64,000 bases of DNA from Cyclobacteriaceae bacterium (GTDB taxonomy: Bacteria > Bacteroidota > Bacteroidia > Cytophagales > Cyclobacteriaceae). The translations under genes and the position numbers were made by a program. The stretch covers positions 16,423 through 80,422 of the forward strand of contig PXCO01000071.1 in the NCBI GenBank assembly GCA_003565295.1. Reading direction: 5' to 3'. Below the pieces are notes generated by a model, which was not told the DNA's origin, did no database searches, and was given only the letters and a program-made list of their open reading frames with translations. This document shows positions 51,584 through 59,285 of the stretch, one piece after another. Position 1 is the first letter of the stretch; each line of letters starts with the position of its first letter.

Positions 51584-54500
51584 ATGGCAACAGCTCTCAA
51601 AAAAAGGATAACACTAAAAAAGGGTCCCCGAAAACTACTTAAAATAGGCTTCATCATATTTTTGGTGCTGACCATTTTACAGGTAGCCTTATACTTTAGT
51701 TCAGATTGGTTATTGAGAGGCTTTATCCAGGAGCATGTCCAAAGAGCCTCAGGAGGAAAATATACAGTTAATTTCGAAAGGTTCAATATTTCTCTTTTAG
51801 AAAGGGGATTTTATGTAAGGGGTTTTACTTTGGATCCGGTGGAAGAGGGACTCTTTGATGCAGAAAACAAACCTTTCTATCGGGTAATCATACCTCAGTT
51901 TAGTCTAAAGGGGATGGGCTTTAGAAGGTTGGATAGAATTCTCACTGTTTCAGAACTTCGGCTGAAGGAACCTATGGTTCAATCCAGACAGCCCCAAGGT
52001 ACCGGGGAAGAGGAGGAAGGCCAAGAAGAGGAATTGAGTCCCATTCGACAATTGGAAATTGAAGTGCAGCGTTCTTTTGGTGATGGATTGAATGATATCA
52101 TCATTGAAAACATCTACGTGGACGAGGCAGACTTGTTGCTGGAAAATTTCATTAGCCAGCGATCCATTAAAGCCGCCAACACCAACCTCTATGTAAAAAA
52201 CCTAAAATTGGCTCAACCTGAGCAACCTATACCTTTCAATGCAGATGGTTTTAGTTTTGACCTAAGGAATTTTGAAATGCTGTTGGCAGATAGCATTCAT
52301 ACCGTATCAGCCTTTTCGGTAAGTATATCTTCATTAGAAAAACGGATTTCTGTGGACAGGCTGAGCATATTGCCAGATGTCACCAAATTCTCGGATGTCT
52401 ATTATGAAATAGGGCTTGACAATATTGCCCTAACAGATGCGGACATCGACCAAATGTTTTATACCTCGGATGTGGATATAGGCGAACTTAACTTGGACGG
52501 TCCCAGCTTTGCCCTTTTTACCGACCGGAGCGTGGAGAGCCAACAAGATACCGCCAGAAGCACCAACCTCCACGTGCTAATTCAGGATATTCTATCTTCC
52601 ATTTCTGTCCAAAAGTTGACCATCAATGGCGGTAATTACCTGCAAAGAGGTATCACTGATGCCAACAGGAATAGGGTGGAAGCAGATGATATAGACTTTT
52701 TGATGAGCGAAGTATATATAGGCCCCGATGAGGAGCGGAAAAAAAATCAATTCTTTTATGCAGACGAGGCTGAATTGGACATCACGAAAGCCAGACTAGC
52801 TTTGGCAGATGGGATACATTGGGTGGCTGGCGAAAAGATCTTTTTATCTTCCTTTCAGGATTTGGTTACCATCCAGCATATAAGCATAAGACCTGAGTAT
52901 GATCCGGACAATCCACCTGATATCCCCTTGTTTGAAGTGCAAGTACCTTCTTTGAGCTTTACCCAGGCCAATCTAAAAAAGATCTACAATGAAAACATTG
53001 TTGACATATCCGAAATGAATGTCAACAGCCCGGAGGTAATATTGCGTGACCTTAGAGGGAGGGAGGAACAGGCAGGGGCCGGGGATTTCCTGGATCTTAC
53101 CAGGGAATATCTAAAGGGTATATATGTGCAACGGCTCGAAATGAACGATGGGAGTTTGGTGTTGGACAATCATTTGCGGATTAGACAGGACAGCCTGTCT
53201 TTTGGTAAAATTAGCCTGGTGCTGGAAAACTTTCAATTAGACGAGACCATCGTGCAAGAGCAGCCGGAAAAGATATTTTTTGCCGATGAACTAAAATTAG
53301 ACATACAGGACTACGCATTGAAACTTTCGGATAATCTGCATCTTTTTACAGCAGGGAGGATATTAATAGATACCCGTCGGAATTTGATAGAAATAGATGG
53401 TTTTCGGCTCCGGCCTTTTAGTGATGGGGATGTGACGGCTATTCTAGACCGCTATGGGAGAACCACGGTTTTAGATATAGAAATCCCTTCTTTTAACGCA
53501 AGTGGGGTGGATATCAATAGGGCTTATTTTGAGGAAAACCTGAGGATTACGCATATCAATATTCCATCTCCCATTATCCAATGGAGTAAATACATACAAA
53601 AAGAGCAAGAAGAGGAGGCCGCCAGAGTGGACAGGGGCGATATTCTCAACCTCCTGACCAGTTATTTCACACAGGTTCAGATCGATTCTTTAACCATGAT
53701 TGATGGCAGCTTTTCATATGATAATTTCGCCAATGAGACCTTCCGTTCCTTTGCGGAAAATGATGTTTCCATCCGGATCAAAAATTTTTACCTGGATGAA
53801 TTTGTGGACCCACAAGATAACAGGACACTTTTTGCCGAGGAAATGGATTTGAATTTGAACAATTATGTGTTCAATATAGCTGATGGGAAGTACAGTATAG
53901 TGGCCGACCGTATTGCTTTCAACTCGGCAAGAGAGGAGATTAACACCATCAATGTGAGGTTAAGGCCTAGACCCGATTTGGATGCTAAAGTCGTCATTTT
54001 GGCTGAGATACCAGACATGAGCATTAAAGGGGTGGATCTTGAGGCATTCTTGTTTGAGAATACCCTGGATTTGGAAAAACTCATGCTTAAAGATGCCTTC
54101 GTGAAGCTATCCATCAATAGGGACAGTCAATCAGCCGGCATTCAAGACCCTGATAGAGATGAAAGAAGAAGGGAAAGAAATCTGCCAAAAACCATAGATG
54201 TGGTAGCGGTAGATTCCATCCTCACAGAAAATGCTCGTTTTGAAATCGTATATGATGAGGATGGCAAAGAGGTGCAACTCATCCGCACAGGCATCAACCT
54301 CAGCTTTACCGAATTCCTAATGGATTCTCTCAAACTCCAAGAAGGTGACATTGCCAGCTTTTTTGAGAACATGGCCATGGAAGTAGATGATTTTTCACTT
54401 GCGCTTCAGGATAGTATCCATACCCTCAACTTTTCTAAATTAGAATTGAATACCCGAGGGGATGAAGTGGTATTTGAAAATTTCAGGTTGACACCTAATA

Positions 54501-55936
54501 CCCTAATAGGCCAGAAAGGAGTGCCCATCATTGCTGCTTCAGTGCCCAGAATGATCCTACATACCCGTTCTTTGCGCACTTTCCAGCAGACAGGTCATTT
54601 TGATGTTTCGGAGTTAAAATTGGAGCGCCCCGATGTCACTATTTACCTGGATAAGAATGAGGTGGCCACCCTGATTACTGAAGAAGAAAAGGAAGATAAG
54701 GCGAGGCAGAAAATTTTGCAAACCCTTAGTCTGGCACAATTCGAAATAGAGGGAGGACAACTTTCAATTAGGGAAAAGGATAATGAACAGGAAATCAACA
54801 CCTTCCAAAATATAAGCATCATCCTCACGGATCTGAACTTTGACCTAAACGAGGAGCAAAATTTTGATAGCCAATTGCTGCTAAACAATGACTATCAATT
54901 TGAACTTACCGATTATGAGATAAAGTTGCCTGACAGTTTGAATATTTTCAGGGTGGAAAAAGTGATTCTGTCCAAGGATCAGCTGGAGCTACAGGATATT
55001 AGTTTATTGCCCAGGTATGGTAAGTATGAATACGGTCGCATAGTAGGAAGAGAGACGGATGTATCCCATTTGACCGTACCTAAGATCATTTTTGAAGGCA
55101 TAGATGTGGACCAGTTTATTGGCGATAGAAAGATCATTGCCAAGCAAATGCATATTTATTCTCCGGAGGCCACGATATTTAGAGACAAGCGGTTGGAAAA
55201 GGATGAGGAAAAGGTCAAACCCATGCCTCAGCAAATGATGAGCGAGGTGAAAATGGAGGTACAAGTAGATGAAGTCCTGATAGATAAGGGCCATGTTACT
55301 TATGAGGAGTTTCCTGAAAAAGGAATGGTGCCCGGGAGTATTTCTTTTCAGGACATCCGGGCAACCATGAAACCATTCCTGCTCGGTGGAAGGGTAAACA
55401 AAGGGGACTCGGTAAGCATAGGAGCCAGAGCGAAGTTAAATGGCGAGGCCAACTTAGACGTGACAATGGATATGTTTTTTGAACCTACTTATCCCATGAA
55501 GGTGCGGGCTTCAGTAGATACCTTTGAATTGGCTTTGATCAACTCCATTTTGGAAACCAATGCTTTTATCAGGGTAGAAAGGGGAATCATCAACGGAGGA
55601 GATTGGTACTTTACGGCAAATGAGGAAAGGGCCATTGGGGAAATGACACTAAGATATAATGACCTAAAAGTGAGATTATTAGATGAGAGAACGCTAGAAA
55701 GGGGTAGGGGTAGAAAGAGTGTGCTAACCTTTGTGGTGAATGTACTTGCATTAAGGAATAATAATCCCAGAAAATTCTTAAACCGCCTGGTCAGTTCACC
55801 TATTTATGAAACCAGGGACAGCAATCGCTTTGTATTTAATTATCTCTGGAAAGCCACATTTTCTGGTTTGGCCGGAAGCTCCGGCCTTATGCAACCCAAA
55901 ATTCCCAGAAAAGAAGAGGAGGAGCAATCTCCTTAA
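51584..55936 (+). CDS. Giant AsmA-like repeat protein, membrane-anchored
   Basis: ATG 51584 (MATALKKRITLKK) preferred over a TTG at 51572; 1450 residues. A cytoplasmic basic tail, one TM (~20-40, IGFIIFLVLTILQVALYF), then a very long periplasmic beta-rich region. The N-terminus (LLRGFIQEHVQRASGGKYTVNFERFNISLLERGFYVRGFTLDP) and C-terminus (residues ~1240-1400, MRASVDTFELALINSILETNAFIRVERGI) resemble AsmA/DUF748-type proteins. In between at least six related units each carry a D/NxxLxLxDxIH-type strand, an RLxP segment and an IPxxxxxGVD segment. Such proteins are candidates for lipid bridges between the membranes (inference). Promoter box TATTTTTG at 51559. Confidence 0.75.
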   Translation: MATALKKRITLKKGPRKLLKIGFIIFLVLTILQVALYFSSDWLLRGFIQEHVQRASGGKYTVNFERFNISLLERGFYVRGFTLDPVEEGLFDAENKPFYRVIIPQFSLKGMGFRRLDRILTVSELRLKEPMVQSRQPQGTGEEEEGQEEELSPIRQLEIEVQRSFGDGLNDIIIENIYVDEADLLLENFISQRSIKAANTNLYVKNLKLAQPEQPIPFNADGFSFDLRNFEMLLADSIHTVSAFSVSISSLEKRISVDRLSILPDVTKFSDVYYEIGLDNIALTDADIDQMFYTSDVDIGELNLDGPSFALFTDRSVESQQDTARSTNLHVLIQDILSSISVQKLTINGGNYLQRGITDANRNRVEADDIDFLMSEVYIGPDEERKKNQFFYADEAELDITKARLALADGIHWVAGEKIFLSSFQDLVTIQHISIRPEYDPDNPPDIPLFEVQVPSLSFTQANLKKIYNENIVDISEMNVNSPEVILRDLRGREEQAGAGDFLDLTREYLKGIYVQRLEMNDGSLVLDNHLRIRQDSLSFGKISLVLENFQLDETIVQEQPEKIFFADELKLDIQDYALKLSDNLHLFTAGRILIDTRRNLIEIDGFRLRPFSDGDVTAILDRYGRTTVLDIEIPSFNASGVDINRAYFEENLRITHINIPSPIIQWSKYIQKEQEEEAARVDRGDILNLLTSYFTQVQIDSLTMIDGSFSYDNFANETFRSFAENDVSIRIKNFYLDEFVDPQDNRTLFAEEMDLNLNNYVFNIADGKYSIVADRIAFNSAREEINTINVRLRPRPDLDAKVVILAEIPDMSIKGVDLEAFLFENTLDLEKLMLKDAFVKLSINRDSQSAGIQDPDRDERRRERNLPKTIDVVAVDSILTENARFEIVYDEDGKEVQLIRTGINLSFTEFLMDSLKLQEGDIASFFENMAMEVDDFSLALQDSIHTLNFSKLELNTRGDEVVFENFRLTPNTLIGQKGVPIIAASVPRMILHTRSLRTFQQTGHFDVSELKLERPDVTIYLDKNEVATLITEEEKEDKARQKILQTLSLAQFEIEGGQLSIREKDNEQEINTFQNISIILTDLNFDLNEEQNFDSQLLLNNDYQFELTDYEIKLPDSLNIFRVEKVILSKDQLELQDISLLPRYGKYEYGRIVGRETDVSHLTVPKIIFEGIDVDQFIGDRKIIAKQMHIYSPEATIFRDKRLEKDEEKVKPMPQQMMSEVKMEVQVDEVLIDKGHVTYEEFPEKGMVPGSISFQDIRATMKPFLLGGRVNKGDSVSIGARAKLNGEANLDVTMDMFFEPTYPMKVRASVDTFELALINSILETNAFIRVERGIINGGDWYFTANEERAIGEMTLRYNDLKVRLLDERTLERGRGRKSVLTFVVNVLALRNNNPRKFLNRLVSSPIYETRDSNRFVFNYLWKATFSGLAGSSGLMQPKIPRKEEEEQSP

Positions 55937-56002
55937 TTAACTGTGGGGTGTTGAAATAATTTTTTTAGTTTTGTAGCCTTAAAAAACCTTGTAGCAGTTC
56001 AT

Positions 56003-57031
56003 ATGCCTTCAGAAAAAATCGATCAGATCATCCAAGAAATCAAGCATGCTACCGCTCAGACCAAGGAGGAGCTGGAAGCATATAGACTTCGCTTTATCAG
56101 TAAGAAAAGTGTGGTTGGGGAATTGTTTGCGGCAATGAAGGACATTCCCGTGGAGGAAAAGAAAGCCTATGGTCAGCAGGTAAACGAGGTGAAGTTACTG
56201 GCCTCTGAAAAATTCAAGGAGTTGATCGAACAGGTAAACCAAACGGAAAAGAAAAGCAAGGCACTGGATATAGATCTAACACTACCCCCCACCCAGGTGC
56301 CTTTGGGAGGAATTCATCCACTTACCACTACACGGCATAGAATCATTGAAATTTTTGAAAGAATCGGTTTCAATTTGTCTGAAGGGCCGGAGATAGAAGA
56401 TGATTGGCACAATTTCACCGCTTTGAACTTCCCGGAAAACCATCCGGCAAGGGAGATGCAGGATACCTTTTTTATTGAAAAAAACCCTGACATCGCATTG
56501 CGAACGCATACATCTTCTGTGCAGGTGAGGGTAATGGAAAAAGAAAAGCCCCCCATCCGTACGCTTAGCCCAGGTAGGGTATTCAGAAATGAGGCTATAT
56601 CTGCCCGGGCTCATTGCATTTTCCATCAGGTGGAAGGACTTTATGTGGATGAAAATGTGAGCTTTGCTGACCTGAAACAGACACTTTACCATTTTGCCAA
56701 AGAAATGTTCGGGCCTAAAACCAAGGTCAGGTTCAGGCCCTCCTTTTTTCCCTTTACCGAGCCAAGTGCAGAAATAGATATTTCGTGCCTGATCTGCGGG
56801 GGCAAGGGTTGTAACATTTGCAAGGGTACCGGCTGGGTAGAAATCGGTGGTTCCGGCATGGTGGACCCCAATGTGCTGGAAAATTGCGGCATTGATTCGG
56901 AGAGGTACACCGGGTTTGCCTTTGGTATGGGCATAGAACGTATAGCCATGCTCAAATACCAGATCAACGACTTGCGCTTATTTACCGAAAATGATATTCG
57001 CTTCCTTAAGCAGTTCCGCTCTTTGGTCTAG
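56003..57031 (+). CDS. pheS: Phenylalanyl-tRNA synthetase alpha subunit
   Basis: 342 residues, complete. N-terminal coiled coil (~1-90), then the class II catalytic core: LTTTRHRIIEIFERIGF, DNFTALN-type motif (HNFTALNFPENHPARE), motif 2 SPGRVFRNEAISARAHCIFHQVEGL, FRPSFFPFTEPSAEID, and motif 3 GFAFGMGIERIAML. CLICGGKGCNICKGTGW (~252-268) is the four-Cys insertion usual in bacterial PheS of this clade. The alpha subunit charges tRNA-Phe together with PheT, which is not nearby. Promoter box TAGTTTTG at 55966. Confidence 0.96.
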   Translation: MPSEKIDQIIQEIKHATAQTKEELEAYRLRFISKKSVVGELFAAMKDIPVEEKKAYGQQVNEVKLLASEKFKELIEQVNQTEKKSKALDIDLTLPPTQVPLGGIHPLTTTRHRIIEIFERIGFNLSEGPEIEDDWHNFTALNFPENHPAREMQDTFFIEKNPDIALRTHTSSVQVRVMEKEKPPIRTLSPGRVFRNEAISARAHCIFHQVEGLYVDENVSFADLKQTLYHFAKEMFGPKTKVRFRPSFFPFTEPSAEIDISCLICGGKGCNICKGTGWVEIGGSGMVDPNVLENCGIDSERYTGFAFGMGIERIAMLKYQINDLRLFTENDIRFLKQFRSLV

Positions 57032-57117
57032 TAATGATAATGTATGGGGATAAGGCGAATGGGCTGAACAAACATTTTGATGTTGCTATCCTTTTGGGGA
57101 GCTGAGAAAATGGATAA

Positions 57118-57290
57118 TCAAAATATTGGCTTCAAAAATTGACGTATTTCCCCTATTTCATTGTCGTGATCGCACACCTTCTGTATGGTATTCCATTGAT
57201 TATCTTTAGGCATGAAATAGCGCTTGATGGAATCCCTACACGGAGGGATGTAATCATTGGTGAAATCGAGCCTGTCCTGACGGCAGTCAG
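57118..57290 (-). pseudogene. C-terminal gene remnant reading out of the dispersed repeat
   Basis: On the minus strand a frame without a start enters from the repeat at 57261 and reads DFTNDYIPPCRDSIKRYFMP, then KDNQWNTIQKVCDHDNEIGE, then IRQFLKPIF, before stopping at 57118-57120. Composition is protein-like. No start codon, and the upstream part is repeat sequence, so it looks like a truncated 3' end. Family not recognised. The rest of 57032-57117 holds nothing recognisable. Confidence 0.35.
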
Positions 57291-57496
57291 GGCATGACGC
57301 AGGCGACGCACGGAGGAATGATTATCAATCATGCGAAGATTCCTCCGAAGCGAGTCCCCCGAAACAAGGTCCCCGAATCGAGTTCGGGGCAGGCAGGGGA
57401 AGGCAGGGGAAGGCTATCCCGAAGATCGGGACAAGTTCCCGAAACAAGTTCGGGACAGGTAATGACCGCTGAAAAACAAATTATAAACAGATGAAA
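57261..57496 (+). repeat. Dispersed GC-rich palindromic repeat, copy 1
   Basis: Begins TGAAATCGAGCCTGTCCTG and ends CTGAAAAACAAATTATAAAC plus AGATGAAA. It contains palindromes (CCTGTCCTGACGGCAGTCAGG region; TTCCCGAA-ACAAG-TTCGGGA) and direct repeats of GGCAGGGGAA. The outer ~50 nt at the 5' end and ~70 nt at the 3' end match copy 2 at 63104-63267 (opposite strand) almost perfectly; the middle differs and is longer here. GC content is well above the surroundings. The next 98 nt (57497-57594) hold another GC-rich piece, GCCTGCCTGCCGGGG, and no gene. Confidence 0.85.
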
Positions 57497-57594
57497 CAAT
57501 CCTGAATTAAGCCTGCCTGCCGGGGATAGTAAGGTTAGGGACAAGTTTACCAGCACAGGACAAATTGAGACCATTACAAGTCAATTCTAAACAC

Positions 57595-58008
57595 ATGAAG
57601 AAACCCATACAACCCTATCTGCATTTTGACGAAAAATGTCAAGAGGCGATGCAGTTTTACCAACAATTATTTGGTGGTGAACTAGAAATCATGTCCATAG
57701 GGGAATCCCCTGCAAAGGATCATTTCCCACCGGAAATCCACCATCAAATCCTACATGCAAGCCTGAACAATGGGGAATTTAAATTCATGGCTTCCGATAT
57801 GTGTGGGATGGGGGAACTTAGGCAGGGCAATGCAGTCCAGTTAAGCCTTGAATGTGTTACCAGGGAAGAGATCGAAACACTTTTCAAACAACTGTCTGAA
57901 GGAGGCCAAGTGGTTCAAAAATTGGAAAAACAATTCTGGGGTTCATTGTTTGGCATGGTGGTGGACAAATATGGGGTGAGGTGGATGCTTTCCCTCGAGG
58001 AGAATTAG
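57595..58008 (+). CDS. VOC-family (PhnB-like) protein
   Basis: ATG 57595 (MKKPIQPYLHFDEKCQEAMQFYQQLFGG); an upstream in-frame start at 57565 lies in spacer sequence. 137 residues, single glyoxalase/bleomycin-resistance fold of the PhnB/YjdN type: FDEKCQEAMQFYQQLFGGELEIMSIGESP, HQILHASLNNGEFKFMASDMCGMG and the C-terminal WGSLFGMVVDKYGVRWMLS. PhnB-like proteins are small metal-binding homodimers, mostly of unknown function. It is isolated between two scar regions. Confidence 0.88.
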   Translation: MKKPIQPYLHFDEKCQEAMQFYQQLFGGELEIMSIGESPAKDHFPPEIHHQILHASLNNGEFKFMASDMCGMGELRQGNAVQLSLECVTREEIETLFKQLSEGGQVVQKLEKQFWGSLFGMVVDKYGVRWMLSLEEN

Positions 58009-58133
58009 GGTTCTGGATGAAATGGTGAAGGTAACCCCAATTTAAAATTCATTATTGGGTCAACCTCAAGTGGTGCTGAATCAAAAACAATTAACCTTTT
58101 CTATCACTCTAAATTTTTCCATTATCCTAAATT

Positions 58134-58410
58134 TTAGGTATGCCAGGTTTCCTCATGCCTATTATGCGATTCCAGGTATGCTCCATCTTTGTAGGATTTG
58201 TCATAAAAGTCCGTGTCAAGGTGGTGGGCTTGCACAAAACCCGGCATCACCATCGTACTTCTTAGTCCCGGGAACTTTCCGAATTTTTCATAGGTGTAAA
58301 TGGAAATTGAATCAATACTCCATGAAATTCATCCGGTTTAGGGCATCACAAAGCATATCTTGTTTGACCTCTTGGAAGATTTTCCTATCTTGGAGAAAAG
58401 ATATCCCCCA
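58134..58410 (-). pseudogene. Frameshifted gene remnant, family not identified
   Basis: Two overlapping minus-strand frames give protein-like sequence. First KIFQEVKQDMLCDALNRMNF then MEY and a stop. Then, after a +1 shift, SIDSISIYTYEKFGKFPGLR, STMVMPGFVQAHHLDTDFYD and KSYKDGAYLESHNRHEETWHT, stopping at 58134-58136. The joined peptide looks like a real C-terminus rich in aromatic and His residues. No start codon and no upstream part remain. It fills most of the 400-nt gap 58009-58409. Confidence 0.5.
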
Positions 58411-59285
58411 TGTTAATCACCAAAATAACCCCTAGAAGGAACTTTATCCGGCAATCCTTGGGCATAGGTCTTGGCCTTTACCTACAACCCCTGATACTTC
58501 CAGCCAACACTTTTTCCAATTTTTCTTTTGGTGCCTGTGATTGGTCCATCGGCCAAAGGGCTTCCCCCAAGGCTTTCGAAACAGCCAAAGCCATTGGTCT
58601 GGACGGGGTTCAGGTCAGCTTGGGCACCACAAAGGACAATATGCACTTGCGGCAGGCTGCCATTCAAGAACTATATATACAATCCTCCCAATCCACGGGG
58701 GTAAAGATTGCCAGCCTGGCCATTGGAGAGCTCAATGAGGTGCCGTATAAATCCGAACCACAAACGCAAGAATGGGTGCATGACAGTATAGATGTGGCCA
58801 ATGTACTGGGATGCCAGGTGGTACTCCTGGCGTTTTTCGGAAAAGGGGATTTGCGCGATGATCCAAAAGGCAAAAAAGAAGTGATCCGTAGATTAAAAGA
58901 AGTGGCACCGAAGGCCGAAAAGCAAGATGTATATCTGGCCATAGAATCCTGGCTTTCGGCCGAAGAGCACCTGGACATCATAGAAAAGGTAGGCTCATCC
59001 CATGTGAAAGTTTATTACGACGTGGCAAATTCCACCACCATGGGATATGATATTTTTAAGGAAATGCGCCTATTAGGTACAGATCATATCTGTGAGGTAC
59101 ATGCCAAAGAAAACGGGCAACTCCTGGGTAATGGAGAGGTGGATTTTGATAAGGTGCGGAAGGTATTGAATGAAATAGGATACAAAGACTGGATCATCCT
59201 GGAAGGGGCTATTCCAAAAGGTATGGAAATGAAAGAGGCCTACCAGCAAAACCTTAATTTCTTGCACCAAACCTTTAATGCATGA
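58410..59285 (+). CDS. Exported sugar phosphate isomerase/epimerase (xylose isomerase-like TIM barrel)
   Basis: 291 residues. The N-terminus ITPRRNFIRQSLGIGLGLYL is a Tat-type leader. AP-endonuclease-2/xylose-isomerase barrel ~30-290: GACDWSIGQRASPKAFETAKAIGLDGVQVSLG, metal Glu in YLAIESWLS (~172), Asp in VKVYYDVANSTTMG (~204), His/Glu in ICEVHAKENGQ, Glu in DWIILEGAIPKG (~268). Members epimerise or isomerise sugars and inositols. The stop overlaps the start of the cytochrome dehydrogenase by 4 nt (ATGA), so they form a two-gene operon acting on a common carbohydrate. Confidence 0.88.
   Translation: MLITKITPRRNFIRQSLGIGLGLYLQPLILPANTFSNFSFGACDWSIGQRASPKAFETAKAIGLDGVQVSLGTTKDNMHLRQAAIQELYIQSSQSTGVKIASLAIGELNEVPYKSEPQTQEWVHDSIDVANVLGCQVVLLAFFGKGDLRDDPKGKKEVIRRLKEVAPKAEKQDVYLAIESWLSAEEHLDIIEKVGSSHVKVYYDVANSTTMGYDIFKEMRLLGTDHICEVHAKENGQLLGNGEVDFDKVRKVLNEIGYKDWIILEGAIPKGMEMKEAYQQNLNFLHQTFNA

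Noticed and set aside
58055..58435. 126-codon plus-strand frame before the TIM-barrel gene
   Set aside because: It is the opposite strand of the frameshifted minus-strand remnant, whose translation looks like protein while this one does not.
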